From Planctomycetia bacterium (GTDB taxonomy: Bacteria > Planctomycetota > Planctomycetia > Gemmatales > HRBIN36): a DNA stretch of 64,000 bases. The stretch spans positions 1 to 64,000 of the forward strand of contig JAEUIE010000019.1 in the NCBI GenBank assembly GCA_016795155.1. The letters run 5' to 3'. The notes under the pieces are model-generated. The model saw only the letters and a program-made list of their open reading frames with translations, made no database searches and was not told the origin of the DNA. This document shows positions 9,301-18,343 of the stretch, one piece after another. Position 1 is the first letter of the stretch. Every line of letters starts with the position of its first letter. The position numbers were made by a program, and so were the translations under genes.

Positions 9301-10820
9301 AACAGGCATTAACTGTCGTACATCGATTTATCAGAAGTCATGCACTGGTAGGAATAGACGATATTCTCTCCCGTTATCCGTTGCCTCGCCAGTTGCTGGA
9401 AGATCGGATGCAGTTGTGGTCCAGCGAGGGAAAGCTGATAGCCATCGAAGAACCCGAAGGCTTGCCAGGTCTTCTGTTCTCTGCGCCCCAGAATCTTGAA
9501 CAGGTTGAACGCTCAAGCATTTCTATCCGGCGAAGGGAAATCCCAACCGTCAGTGGTGAGATTTTTGCACAGTTTCTGCTCAACTGGCAGGGAAGGGCCA
9601 TCGATCATCAGCAGGCTGGCCCGGACGGACTGAAGGCATGTCTGCACAGGTTGATGGGGCTTACGTTGCCACGAGAACTGTGGGAACGGGTCATTTTTCC
9701 CAGCCGGGTTACAGGCTATCAGACTCGCTGGCTTGATGACTTGATCATGTCGGGCGAATGGTGCTGGATTGCCCAGCCACTCCATGATGAAGATGACTCT
9801 TCCCGATGCCAGATGATCAGGTTTATCAAGCGTGATGACTTGCAATATTACCGCTCGCCTACCGATGAGTCAGCATTGGTAACTGATGAATCTGCAGTGC
9901 ATCATGCATTACAATCACGCGGCGCCATGTTCCTGACAGACTTGTCGCAGCACCTTCAGCAACAACCAAGTCAAATCAGGCAGGCACTCTGGGCACTGGC
10001 TGAACGTGGCCTGGTTACCAATGATCGCTTCAATGTCCTGCGAAATATTGAACAGGTTCTGAATCCTGATTTGAATCAACATAGACGGGCATCGCTGCGT
10101 GCTCTTCGTTCACAACGTGCACCTCTTCAGGAAGGCCGCTGGTCGCTGGTGCCCTGGGGAACTGCAGAAACAGAATCGTGTGCCATTTTTCAGGTTCAAC
10201 AGTTGCTGGAAAGGTACGGCATCATCAGCAGGGATCTGGCTCTCCTTGATGAAACACTGCTGCCCTGGCGGGTCCTTTACGAAATACTCTCACGGCTGGA
10301 ACTGACAGGCGAAGTTCGTCGAGGCTACTTTGTTCATGAACTTGCTGGCGCTCAATTTGGATTGCCCTCGGCCATCGAACAATTGATGAAACTGAACCAG
10401 ATGCAAGGCAAATCAGAAATGACCTTGCTGCATGCATTTGATCCAGCCAATCTATATGGCCCATCTCTCCCCTTGGGATGGCCATTTTCGAAATCAGAGA
10501 ACGAGTCAGTCAACATTCCATGGAGCAGAAGAAAGAATAATTGGCTCATTCAGCAAGCTGGCAAGATCATTCTGGCCATCGAAAGTCAGGGGCGAAAACT
10601 GTGGCCTGCGCCTTCCGCAACGGCAAAAGAGTTGATGGAAGCTATTCAACTGCTGCCCGAAATAGTACGTTCCGTACATGGCGTTGATCTGCGTGCCAAA
10701 CTGATGGTCGATGAATGGAACGGCACACCGGTTCAGCAATCCCCTGCGCGAGAATTACTCGAATCAGCAGGTTTTGTAAACGATTATCCCGCTATGTCCT
10801 GGTATGCAGCCTGGGCTTAG
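6372..10820 (+). CDS. lhr: Large ATP-dependent helicase Lhr
   Basis: A 1482-residue superfamily 2 helicase, close to the usual length of full-length bacterial Lhr (about 1500). Motif I (APTGSGKT) is at residues 47-54, motif II is DEIH near 167-170, motif III is SATQ, and motif VI is QRVGRAGH. The Lhr-core winged helix and helicase-associated domain follow, with a long C-terminal region that contains further winged-helix-like repeats. Lhr translocates 3'-5' on single-stranded DNA and is linked to DNA repair. The ATG at 6372 overlaps the upstream protease gene by 17 bases. No frameshift or damage is seen over the whole length. Confidence 0.93.
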   Translation: MKAIHDSLAQFHPTVAQWFHEQVGVPTQPQILGWPSIASGQNTLILAPTGSGKTLAAFLACLDQLWKQENPQPGVQLLYISPLKALNNDVFRNLHVPLQGVKQYAQLRGDKLAEITVGLRTGDTSTSERQKQLRKPPHVLITTPESLHLLLTSQGHAILKSVKWCIVDEIHVLCPNKRGVFLSILLERLQEVIGSKEMIRIGLSATQRPLEKVASFLGGYRILETAGYEPRPVNIVDAGQRKRLDLQVVSPVDTFGPLPEKTIWPSIYRYLYDQIIQHRSTLIFANNRRAVERITGAINELHEERTVPAAGESIPQLARAHHGSVSLEMRRQTEQQLKEGKLACVVSTASLELGIDMGSIDLVCQVESSGNIARSLQRVGRAGHLVGSHSKGRLIPKSLPDLLEQTALANAMIHGEVEHLQVPGGCLDIVAQQVIAMVAMKSWSVPELYAFFRKAYPLHELTPEAFESVLEMISGRFPADTFQELKARITWDRIHNRLHALPGSKQLALVNGGTIPDTGQYAVYITGTTNRIGELDEEFVFERRINDVFTLGTSNWRIDSIESDRVTVSRAEGTASVMPFWRGEKISRSYELGVEIGNLLQQMQVRMANDLKEAQAWLQDTYHLELNAANNLTRFLKRQIEVAGVIPGHGTILCEAFRDQIGDWHLVILSSLGSRFHLTLRFALEAIWQKEFGYQPHCLHHDDGLLIRLSDHENPPLDILQKLDAAKVKDQVLQSLSNSALFAIRFRHNAARALMLPVSSPQKRAPLWLQRLKSKNLLQIARAYPRFPIVLETYRECLHDHLVIDQFVSVLESIQSGKLNVVTRRAETPSPFASQLLFSFTAAYLYEWDHVERQGTNTASPLDTSVLDQLLTPENYQHLLDPQAITQVNKRLQGTGLLPRTQEEFAEWLRKLGDLQDEEIPPECTPFLSELEAQSRIVRLKIADHKDSCWVLAEYLESYHAVNQLIARDNVDEAVIQQALTVVHRFIRSHALVGIDDILSRYPLPRQLLEDRMQLWSSEGKLIAIEEPEGLPGLLFSAPQNLEQVERSSISIRRREIPTVSGEIFAQFLLNWQGRAIDHQQAGPDGLKACLHRLMGLTLPRELWERVIFPSRVTGYQTRWLDDLIMSGEWCWIAQPLHDEDDSSRCQMIRFIKRDDLQYYRSPTDESALVTDESAVHHALQSRGAMFLTDLSQHLQQQPSQIRQALWALAERGLVTNDRFNVLRNIEQVLNPDLNQHRRASLRALRSQRAPLQEGRWSLVPWGTAETESCAIFQVQQLLERYGIISRDLALLDETLLPWRVLYEILSRLELTGEVRRGYFVHELAGAQFGLPSAIEQLMKLNQMQGKSEMTLLHAFDPANLYGPSLPLGWPFSKSENESVNIPWSRRKNNWLIQQAGKIILAIESQGRKLWPAPSATAKELMEAIQLLPEIVRSVHGVDLRAKLMVDEWNGTPVQQSPARELLESAGFVNDYPAMSWYAAWA

Positions 10821-10826
10821 CAGGAG

Positions 10827-10850
10827 CATACTGGCAGCATGGCCAGTATG
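10827..10850. terminator. Stem-loop after lhr, weak terminator
   Basis: A 9-base perfect stem (CATACTGGC and GCCAGTATG) with a 6-base loop lies 7 bases after the lhr stop. There is no T-run, so intrinsic termination is uncertain. It may only be a protective 3' hairpin. Confidence 0.35.
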
Positions 10851-10890
10851 AAGTAACATAGAGTTGCAGAGTTGGAAATCTGGAGTTTCG

Positions 10891-11796
10891 ATGAAAACGA
10901 TCTTAATCAGTACCGTTATGACATTCTTGTCCTGCTGTACTATTTCCGGACAGGAAGCGTCGCCAAAATCCTCCGACCCCAAAATTGAAAAGTCAATTAT
11001 CTTCGGCAAAGGTGGAGACACCAACCTTGAATTGAATCTTGCCATTCCACAAGGCAAAGGACCGTTTCCCGCTGTCATCCTCGTTCATGGAGGTGGCTGG
11101 AAAGGTGGCAGCTACAAAGACGTGCTGATGAACATGATCATGATTCGTCTGGCCAGGGCTGGTTATGTCGGAGCTTGTATCCAATATCGGCTGACACCCA
11201 GCGGCGCGCGTTTCCCATCGCAGATTGAAGACTGTAAATGCGCTGTTCGCTGGCTGCGAGGCAACGCGGAAAAATACAAGGTGGACTCCAGCCGCATCGG
11301 TGCACTCGGTGGCTCGGCAGGTGGCCATTTGGTACTCTTGTTGGGTGTCACCACCAGTGAAGATGGACTAGAAGGCAAAGGCGATTTACAGCCGGAGTTT
11401 GCAAAACAATCGAGTGCCGTCCAGGCAGTGGTCAATATTTTCGGACCAACTGATCTGGTGAATGGCGACTGGGAACCTGAAGTGGAACCTCTTATCAATG
11501 AATTGCTCGGCGGAACTGTGAAAGATAACAAGGCATTGGCTACGCGGGCATCGCCACTGACTTACTTGAAGAAGGATCGAGCCATTCCTCCCATTCTCAC
11601 TTTTCATGGAACAAAAGATAACATTGTTCCTTACATTCATGCCACCAAGCTCCAAAAAGCACTCGATGCATTGAATGTGCCATCCAAGCTTGTGACGATG
11701 GAAGGCGATGGGCATGGCTGGGTGGGTGAAAAACTGGAACTAACACTTAAACAATCCATCCAGTTTCTTGATGAGCATCTGAAAGCCAGAAAGTGA
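10891..11796 (+). CDS. Secreted alpha/beta hydrolase, BD-FAE-like esterase
   Basis: A 301-residue protein with a signal peptide (about residues 1-21, ending at CTISGQ). The alpha/beta-hydrolase core shows the oxyanion HGGGW at 66-70, the nucleophile motif GGSAGG with Ser142, the acid in HGTKDN near 244, and the catalytic His in GDGHGW near 279. The pattern matches carboxylesterases of the BD-FAE/acetyl-xylan esterase type, which remove acyl groups from plant polysaccharides. This start is chosen because GGAG sits 6 bases before the ATG and it gives a complete signal peptide; an upstream in-frame TTG is weaker. A second family member is at 52437. Confidence 0.88.
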   Translation: MKTILISTVMTFLSCCTISGQEASPKSSDPKIEKSIIFGKGGDTNLELNLAIPQGKGPFPAVILVHGGGWKGGSYKDVLMNMIMIRLARAGYVGACIQYRLTPSGARFPSQIEDCKCAVRWLRGNAEKYKVDSSRIGALGGSAGGHLVLLLGVTTSEDGLEGKGDLQPEFAKQSSAVQAVVNIFGPTDLVNGDWEPEVEPLINELLGGTVKDNKALATRASPLTYLKKDRAIPPILTFHGTKDNIVPYIHATKLQKALDALNVPSKLVTMEGDGHGWVGEKLELTLKQSIQFLDEHLKARK

Positions 11797-12059
11797 TTAT
11801 CTTTTCAGGCCGCCATCGCTATTGTGGTCAAACAGCAAGCCGTTGGTTTGTTTTGTTGTGCTGGAGCATTGTTCCGATTTATTTTCACGGTTGTCACATT
11901 GGCGGCCACGATGAAGATTTACTCCGCGTCGCTGTAAATGAGATCAAAATAGCGGCTCCATGCAATCTATACATGGTTTTTCCATAATCCATTCGTAGTC
12001 ATTGAAAGGTTCATGTAAGATAAGACTGTCAACGTTCCATTTTACTTGAGAACCATTTC
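11797..12059. other. Non-coding gap with no recognisable element
   Basis: These 263 bases separate two plus-strand genes. I see no RNA signature, clear terminator or strong promoter. A short open frame (11793-11987) has no ribosome site and unremarkable composition. Confidence 0.5.
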
Positions 12060-13373
12060 ATGCTGTCATTCATCTTGGCTTGTCTGACTATTTGCGCTAC
12101 TCCAGGAGACGACTGGGTTGGATTCCATGGCGTCACCCACGCGGGATCGCGCGATGATGTCAAACTACCCGACCAATGGTCTACCACGCAGAATGTCGCC
12201 TGGAAAATTGATATCCCCGGACTGGCCTGGTCATCTCCGGTAACCTGGAAAGGTAAAATCTTCCTTACGACTGTAGTACGCGATGGCGAGCAGGAAAAGC
12301 CTGCAGATGCCAAGAAGGGACTTTACTTCGGCGGGGAAAAGTCGAAAGCGCCTGATGCCAATTACACCTGGAAGGTCTATTGCATCGACGAAGAGACGGG
12401 AAAGATCATCTGGGAAAAGATCAGCCATCAGGGCAAGGCAGATCGTGGCAAACACATCAAGAATACTTACGCTTCAGAAACACCCGTAGTCGATAAAGAT
12501 CGACTTTATGTCTGCTTTGGCAATATCGGCATCTTTACCTACGATCATGCGGGCAACCTGCTCTGGAAGCACGCCATTCCCAGTATGCCCACTGCCATGA
12601 GTTGGGGACCTGCAGCTTCACCTGCTGTACACGATGAACGTCTTTACTTCGTTTACGACAACGACAAGGAATCTTACATTCTCTGTCTTGATGCACGTAC
12701 CGGCAGCCAGCATTGGAAACATACCCGCGAAGAGAAAAGCAACTGGGCAACTCCTTATGTCTGGGTCAATGACCAACGAACCGAAATCATTACTGCGGGT
12801 TCCAAGAAAATTCGATCTTACGACACAGAAGGCAATATCCTCTGGGAACTTGGTGGCATGTCGTCTATTACCGTTCCCACACCTAGCGCTCATGATGGAT
12901 TGCTCTACGTCAGTTCCGGCTACGTTATGGATCAGAAGAAGCCGGTGTTCGCCATCAAACCTGGAGCCAAGGGCGATCTGACCACCAAGCCGGAAGATGC
13001 ACTGAATCCATCTATCGTCTGGGTACAACGCAAAGCCGGCCCCTACATGCCTACTCCACTAATCTACCGTGGTTTGATGTACATACTTTACGATATGGGT
13101 GCGTTCGCCTGTTACGATGCCAGAACTGGTGCGTTAGTCTACGATAAGCAACGTTTTAAGGGAAAAACCAGTGGCTTCACGTCCAGTCCCTGGGCCTACA
13201 ACGGCAGAGTATTCTGCCTGAGTGAAGATGGCGATTGCTTCGTGATTGAAGCTGGCAAAGAGTTCAAGCAACTCCACAAGAACAGCTTGGATGAATTATG
13301 CATGGCTACCCCGGCCATTACCAACCGTAGCCTGATCATCCGCACCGCCAGTAAACTGTATTGCATCAGGTAA
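12060..13373 (+). CDS. PQQ-type beta-propeller protein, exported
   Basis: A 437-residue protein with a short hydrophobic N-terminus (about 1-14) and repeated PQQ-like blades: W-K-I/V-Y-C-I-D-E-E-T-G-K-I-I-W, LCLDARTGSQHWK, IRSYDTEGNILWE and ACYDARTGALVYDKQ. It lacks catalytic dehydrogenase residues and cofactor-binding cysteines, so it resembles BamB-like or planctomycete PQQ-domain proteins that probably scaffold or bind rather than oxidise. It is followed after 15 bases by the CxxCH protein at 13389, so the two are probably cotranscribed. The start has only a weak ribosome site (GAGAA). Confidence 0.85.
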   Translation: MLSFILACLTICATPGDDWVGFHGVTHAGSRDDVKLPDQWSTTQNVAWKIDIPGLAWSSPVTWKGKIFLTTVVRDGEQEKPADAKKGLYFGGEKSKAPDANYTWKVYCIDEETGKIIWEKISHQGKADRGKHIKNTYASETPVVDKDRLYVCFGNIGIFTYDHAGNLLWKHAIPSMPTAMSWGPAASPAVHDERLYFVYDNDKESYILCLDARTGSQHWKHTREEKSNWATPYVWVNDQRTEIITAGSKKIRSYDTEGNILWELGGMSSITVPTPSAHDGLLYVSSGYVMDQKKPVFAIKPGAKGDLTTKPEDALNPSIVWVQRKAGPYMPTPLIYRGLMYILYDMGAFACYDARTGALVYDKQRFKGKTSGFTSSPWAYNGRVFCLSEDGDCFVIEAGKEFKQLHKNSLDELCMATPAITNRSLIIRTASKLYCIR

Positions 13374-13388
13374 CGAAGGCATCCTTTT

Positions 13389-16085
13389 ATGCTGTGGCAA
13401 ATCCTGGCAACATGTGCACTGTGCATGGCTTGCCGCATGGTGCATGCGCAAGCAACTGGCAGCCTGCAGGGATTTTCGTTGCCGAAAGGTTACGTGATCC
13501 AACAGGTTGCAGGTGCTGACCTCGCCAACGATATCTATTGTTTGACATTCAGCCCCACAGGCGAATTAGTAGTCAGTGGACGTGGATATATCAGGAAATT
13601 GTTTGATAAGAGCAACGACGGCATATTCGATCAATACGAAACCGTAACAGACTATCCCCGCGATGGCGCTATGGGCTTATTGATCAAGAATGATCACCTC
13701 TACTACGTTGGCGACAATGGAATCCATCGAATACGCTGGCCTGTAAAGTCGAAAGAACAGCCTACGGAACAACTTGCAAGACTCAAAACGGGTGGTGAAC
13801 ATGACGCTCATGCCATAACCTGCGGATCGGATGGATATTTTTATGTTTTATGTGGAAATACCACTACCTTGCAGCGAATTCCAAAACTATCCCCAGAATC
13901 ACCGATCAAGAAACCTGTGGGCGGCTTTGTCTTAAGAATTTCGACCGATTTCACATCTTGTGAAATCATCTGCGATGGACTGCGCAATGCTTACAGCTTC
14001 GATTGGAACCAGCAGGGCGAGTTGTTCACTTTCGATTCTGATAATGAACGATGCATGGGCTTGCCCTGGTATGAAGGTTGCCGTTTCTATCGCATTCAGC
14101 GAGGTGGGCATTACGGCTGGAGAAATCCACAACCATGGCAGTTCTACCGTTTGCCTCCCTATCATCCCCGTGTTATTGCACCGCTGCTCGACCTGGGACG
14201 CGGTTCGCCAACAGGGGTTGTCTGCTATCGGCACACCCATTTCCCAGAGGAAATCCAAAACAGTTTCTTTCTGCTCGATTGGAGCTTTGGCCAGATTCAC
14301 CTAGTTCGATTGCAACAGCAACACATTCAGTCAACCGTTTTCCTGAAAGTCACATCCGACCTTGGATTTGCACCAACCAGCGCTGCGGTTCACCCCATTA
14401 CTGGCGAGTTATATGTCAGCTGTGGTGGTCGTGGCACTCAAGGAGCCATCTACCGTATACGCTATACACCTGTTTCTTCGCATGAAAGTGCAGTTGTATT
14501 CAAGAACAGTAATTCGAGTCCTTTGCCAGACTCGATAAAGGTTGTTGATTCATCAAAAGAATGGCTCAGCCATTTTAAAAATGGGCAAGCCGACGAAAAA
14601 ACAAAATATCTGTGCCTATTGCTGGATGTTACCAGAACCAGTCATCAGTTAAAGTCGAATGCAACATTCAAAGAAGCTTACCAAATTGATCCTTCGAATC
14701 ACTTTTTGAACGAACCAGAGCGAAGCAAGCTGCTGACTCTCGTTCGCCAGTTTTATCCTTCACAGGATCGCTTTCTCAATCGCGAACTAAGCCGAGCTTT
14801 GGCTATTCTAGGCGATCATGATTCTGCATCTGTTACAAAATTAACTTCACAAATCACTGCTACCAGTTCTCCTGTCGATGATGTTCATCATCTTTTCGTA
14901 CTGGCTTGTTGTAGTACCAAAGCAGATCATGCAGTGAGAACTGCAATCGCCCAAGCCATCGTTCAACTTGAGCAGAAATACCTTAATGCCAAACTGCCAC
15001 GTGAACGTAACTGGTCGATACGTTTGAAGGAAGCTGTGCAGTGCCTGCTCGATTCAGATCCGCAGCTTGGTCATCAACTGGCTGAATATCCTGAATTCAA
15101 TCGTGTGGATCAATTGATTTACCTCAATGACCCAAGAATATGGTGCGAATCAGTTGCCACGCGGTTCACGAAACTTGCCGCGTCGCAACCTGATTTGCTG
15201 TGGAACTCAGAACTGGTACAACTGCTGATATCCTATCCATCCATGCAGACTGTTACGTTGCTTCGAAAGCAATGGAATGCCAGTTCCAACCTGGATATCT
15301 TCATTCCAGCATTAGTTAAATATGCAGAGTCTGAAGACCATGTAACCTTGATGAAGGCTATGCAATCAACCTCCGCAGAGAACGTCCAGCAAATCGTGAT
15401 CAGGTTTAATTCACTGAAAAGTTTGACGCAACCACAAATTGATTCAGAACTTCCATTGTTGCTGGATCGTTTCAAATACTGGCAAAGCTTATCCCCGGCG
15501 TTGGCATTGCAAATTCAACTTCGCCTGAAAACGATTGCAAAACTGACATTGCCAGAACCAGACAAACTCCAGACACATGGTGTACTGGAAACACAACTCA
15601 AGAAGAATTTCCCGACAGTTTCATTCGACTCTGGATTGGTGCAAGACATTTCTTCCTGGATAAAATCAAGGGGCGAAATACCCTGGTTGGATGGATCGCT
15701 TCAGCGAGGCGAAAAACTCTTCCATCAACATTGCCACTCATGTCATGCTGGCACAACTGCCGTTGGGCCAGATTTGCAAGGAGTTGGCAAACGCTTTTCC
15801 CGCGACGATCTTCTGCATGCCATCATCAATCCCAATAAGGATGTTTCCCCCAGATACGAGGCCACTTTATTCACCACGCACGACGGCAAGGTTTACACCG
15901 GTATCATAATCTACGAAGCCATCGATGGGATAATTCTGCAAACATCAGACAATCGAACCGTACGCATACGAGGCGATGAACTGGCTGATCGACGTACTAC
16001 CAGCCAGTCACTGATGCCAGCCGGGCTGCTTGATCGGTTGAACAACCAGGAAGTTGCTGACCTCTTTCGCTGGTTGCAGAAATAG
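13389..16085 (+). CDS. PVC-type haem-binding CxxCH protein with propeller domain
   Basis: An 898-residue secreted protein. After a signal peptide (to about residue 20), residues about 25-370 form an NHL/sorbosone-dehydrogenase-like six-blade propeller of the membrane-bound dehydrogenase type (DNGIHRI, FDSDNERCMGLPWYEGCRFYRI, GGRGTQGAIYRIRY). A helical HEAT-like middle follows. The C-terminal haem domain carries HCHSCH about 130 residues before the end and the distal Met-containing SLMPAG. In this planctomycete family the haem domain is thought to pass electrons from periplasmic sugar or alcohol oxidation; the substrate is not known. A longer relative of similar order is at 28413. Confidence 0.9.
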   Translation: MLWQILATCALCMACRMVHAQATGSLQGFSLPKGYVIQQVAGADLANDIYCLTFSPTGELVVSGRGYIRKLFDKSNDGIFDQYETVTDYPRDGAMGLLIKNDHLYYVGDNGIHRIRWPVKSKEQPTEQLARLKTGGEHDAHAITCGSDGYFYVLCGNTTTLQRIPKLSPESPIKKPVGGFVLRISTDFTSCEIICDGLRNAYSFDWNQQGELFTFDSDNERCMGLPWYEGCRFYRIQRGGHYGWRNPQPWQFYRLPPYHPRVIAPLLDLGRGSPTGVVCYRHTHFPEEIQNSFFLLDWSFGQIHLVRLQQQHIQSTVFLKVTSDLGFAPTSAAVHPITGELYVSCGGRGTQGAIYRIRYTPVSSHESAVVFKNSNSSPLPDSIKVVDSSKEWLSHFKNGQADEKTKYLCLLLDVTRTSHQLKSNATFKEAYQIDPSNHFLNEPERSKLLTLVRQFYPSQDRFLNRELSRALAILGDHDSASVTKLTSQITATSSPVDDVHHLFVLACCSTKADHAVRTAIAQAIVQLEQKYLNAKLPRERNWSIRLKEAVQCLLDSDPQLGHQLAEYPEFNRVDQLIYLNDPRIWCESVATRFTKLAASQPDLLWNSELVQLLISYPSMQTVTLLRKQWNASSNLDIFIPALVKYAESEDHVTLMKAMQSTSAENVQQIVIRFNSLKSLTQPQIDSELPLLLDRFKYWQSLSPALALQIQLRLKTIAKLTLPEPDKLQTHGVLETQLKKNFPTVSFDSGLVQDISSWIKSRGEIPWLDGSLQRGEKLFHQHCHSCHAGTTAVGPDLQGVGKRFSRDDLLHAIINPNKDVSPRYEATLFTTHDGKVYTGIIIYEAIDGIILQTSDNRTVRIRGDELADRRTTSQSLMPAGLLDRLNNQEVADLFRWLQK

Positions 16086-16108
16086 CTGCTAAAACGTCTT
16101 GCTTTAGT

Positions 16109-16153
16109 GCCCCCTCACCCCCAACCCCTCTCACGCCAGGGGGAGAGGGGAGA
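16109..16153. repeat. Short G/C-rich interspersed repeat with hairpin
   Basis: A C-rich run is followed by an inverted repeat: CCCCTCTC at 16125-16132 and GAGAGGGG at 16143-16150. This word order is a common dispersed repeat in many bacterial genomes and often gives false PHPQPLSRQGERG-like protein predictions. It sits between convergent genes, so it may serve as a bidirectional terminator. Only one copy was noticed in this window. Confidence 0.6.
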
Positions 16154-16160
16154 AAATGGG

Positions 16161-17462
16161 TTAGCGGCGGCCGATGCCGTAATAGGTAAATCCTTGCTGT
16201 TTGAGTGCAGCAGGATCGTAGATATTCCTGCCATCAAAAATGACAGGTGTTTTCAGAAGTTCTTTGATCAGCAGAAAATCTGGCGTTCTAAACTCTTGCC
16301 ATTCAGTCACCAGGACCAGTGCATCTGCACCTTCCAGAGCATCATATCGTCGTTCACAATAGGTGAGTTTGTCACCATACTCTTCACGAACATTGCTGAT
16401 AGCTTCCGGATCATGTACCCGAAGTTTCACGCCTGCTGCCAGCATTTCGTCGATCAGTGTCAATGAGGGTGATTCCCGTATGTCATCGGTACGCGGCTTG
16501 AATGCCAGCCCCCAGACCGCCAGGGTTTTTCCTGCCAGTTTATCCTTAAAGTGATTCTTAATCTTGGTAGGCAGCACTCGTTTCTGCTGATCATTAACCA
16601 GATCAACTGCTTCGATCAGTTTCGAAGGAACGTTCTTTTCCCTCGCCATGGCAATCAGAGCATTGACATCTTTCGGGAAACAGCTTCCACCATAACCGGG
16701 CCCTGGATGTAAGAACTGAAAGCCGATTCTGACATCATGCCCGATGCCACGTCGCACATCGTTGATGTCTGCCCCCATTTTGTCACACAAGCCGGCCATT
16801 TCATTGATGAAGCTGATCTTGGTAGCCAGCATGGCATTGGCGACATACTTGGTCATTTCCGCACTCTCTGGTGGCATGACCAGAAATGGCCTTTCTGTTC
16901 GCAAAAATGGTGCATAGAGTTCATGCAATAGTTTTTGCGCCTTTTCACTGCGAACACCCACTACCACTCTGTCAGGCTTCATGAAGTCATCAATAGCCGC
17001 GCCTTCTTTAAGAAACTCCGGATTGCTGGCCACTTCGAATGGCGCCTTCGTGCGAGCTGCAATTCGTTCGGTCAGTTTTCGATTGGTACCCACTGGAACT
17101 GTACTCTTGATGACCAGCAGCTTGAATGATTGCAACTTATCCGCAATGGCATCGCCCACAGCCCACATGGCACTTAAATCAGCTGAGCCATCATCACCTT
17201 GCGGTGTGCCTACGCACAGATAAACGACTTCGACATCCTGAATAGCTTGCTGCAGATCGGTAGTGAAAGTGAGTCGTCCTTCCTTGCGGTTACGCTGAAC
17301 CATTTCCAGCAAACCTGGTTCATAAATGGGCAACTTGCCGGATTCCAGGATTTCAATCTTCTTGGGATTATTATCTATTCCAATTACCTGGTTACCGCTT
17401 TCTGCAAAGCAGGTTCCTGACACCAAGCCTACATAACCAGTTCCAACAACAGCCAAACGCAT
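16161..17462 (-). CDS. UDP-glucose/GDP-mannose 6-dehydrogenase family protein
   Basis: A 433-residue enzyme with the NAD-binding GTGYVG at residues 7-12, the conserved STVPVGT at 120-126, and the catalytic Cys261 in [10 protein letters not shown]. Length and motifs match UDP-glucose 6-dehydrogenase (Ugd/TuaD type), which oxidises UDP-glucose to UDP-glucuronate in two NAD-dependent steps for exopolysaccharide or lipid modification. GDP-mannose dehydrogenase activity cannot be excluded by eye. It is transcribed divergently from the membrane protein at 17573. No glycosyltransferases are adjacent, so the polysaccharide it serves is not indicated. Confidence 0.93.
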   Translation of the reverse strand: MRLAVVGTGYVGLVSGTCFAESGNQVIGIDNNPKKIEILESGKLPIYEPGLLEMVQRNRKEGRLTFTTDLQQAIQDVEVVYLCVGTPQGDDGSADLSAMWAVGDAIADKLQSFKLLVIKSTVPVGTNRKLTERIAARTKAPFEVASNPEFLKEGAAIDDFMKPDRVVVGVRSEKAQKLLHELYAPFLRTERPFLVMPPESAEMTKYVANAMLATKISFINEMAGLCDKMGADINDVRRGIGHDVRIGFQFLHPGPGYGGSCFPKDVNALIAMAREKNVPSKLIEAVDLVNDQQKRVLPTKIKNHFKDKLAGKTLAVWGLAFKPRTDDIRESPSLTLIDEMLAAGVKLRVHDPEAISNVREEYGDKLTYCERRYDALEGADALVLVTEWQEFRTPDFLLIKELLKTPVIFDGRNIYDPAALKQQGFTYYGIGRR

Positions 17463-17572
17463 TGTTTCATCACCTGAATCGTAAAAAATGTCTATGGAGA
17501 GAATATACTACTGTTCTCCCGTTTGGCATTTATAAGCTAAAGTTAAATGAAGTTGTATTGCTGAGAATTCCT

Positions 17573-18268
17573 ATGCTCTTCGCCGCCGTCAATTGGTCAC
17601 AAGCCTTTGTTTATGGTCTGATTTTCGGTGGAATCGGGCTCGTGCTTTCCTGTGTTGTCTATTTTATCAGGGCGATGAATGCCCCTCGTGAGGAAAGCAA
17701 GCAGTATGAGAACAGCCAATCACTCTATGTAGGAATTATGGCTCTCGGAATATGCTTTGTCGTTGGGGGACTTTACTTCCGAAGTACCCTCACTTCTACT
17801 TCTTCTAACTCTTCAGACTTGTCTTCGTACACCGAATTTGTTTCCACTGAGGGCAGATTCAAAGCCAGCTTCCCAGGAAAGCCTAGAGAAAAATCACAGA
17901 GTGTTCTGGGGATGAAAATCAAGATGTTCACTGTTGAGGAATCTGATGGCACCATGGGCGTAGCGTATCTGGATGTACCGGAGAAAAACCTCAAAACTTC
18001 CAAACAGATCGAGGAATCACTCACCAATGCACGTAATGGCATGTTGAAAAATGTAAATGCCAAGCTTATCAAGGAAGATCGAATCACGCTTTCCGGTAAA
18101 TATCCCGGAAGAGAAATTCGAGCCGAGGTTTCATCCAAGAACATCGAAATGTACTCCAGCATTTATCTGGTAAATGGCCGGGCCTACCAGGTATTGATCA
18201 TGGGCAAAACAAATTGGCTGGAGTCAGACAAGGCAAGAAAGTTTCTGAATTCTTTCGCGTTGCGATAA
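17573..18268 (+). CDS. Membrane-anchored hypothetical protein
   Basis: A 231-residue protein when started at the ATG at 17573. The frame is open back to 17462, but the extra residues look non-coding and would overlap the divergent ugd start. Two hydrophobic segments (about residues 10-30 and 50-67) are followed by a Ser-rich linker and a roughly 150-residue extracytoplasmic domain. That domain's start, EGRFKASFPGKPREKSQ, is typical of small planctomycete proteins with a FPG-P beta-sandwich of unknown function. No catalytic motif is visible. A related style of secreted domain occurs at 47345. Confidence 0.7.
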   Translation: MLFAAVNWSQAFVYGLIFGGIGLVLSCVVYFIRAMNAPREESKQYENSQSLYVGIMALGICFVVGGLYFRSTLTSTSSNSSDLSSYTEFVSTEGRFKASFPGKPREKSQSVLGMKIKMFTVEESDGTMGVAYLDVPEKNLKTSKQIEESLTNARNGMLKNVNAKLIKEDRITLSGKYPGREIRAEVSSKNIEMYSSIYLVNGRAYQVLIMGKTNWLESDKARKFLNSFALR

Positions 18269-18310
18269 TACCTCCGTTGAGGTTTCCACTGCGCTACCAA
18301 TTCCTAGACT

Positions 18311-18337
18311 GTTGCCAGAGAACTGTCTATTGGCAAC
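18311..18337. promoter_or_regulatory. Inverted repeat upstream of the acid-reduction cassette
   Basis: GTTGCCA (18311-18317) and TGGCAAC (18331-18337) form a perfect 7-base inverted repeat with a 13-base spacer. It ends 6 bases before the first ATG of the cassette. It could be an operator or a translation-blocking hairpin. A weaker hairpin, ACCTC/GAGGT, is at 18270-18283, just after the preceding gene. Confidence 0.35.
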
Positions 18338-18343
18338 AAAGGC

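Noticed and set aside
11793-11987. 64-residue plus-strand frame after the esterase gene
   Set aside because: No ribosome site, and the start overlaps the esterase stop; composition resembles non-coding DNA.
16107-16466. Plus-strand frame starting MPPHPQPLSRQGERG
   Set aside because: Its start is the translation of a dispersed C/G-rich repeat and the rest is antisense to the UDP-sugar dehydrogenase gene.
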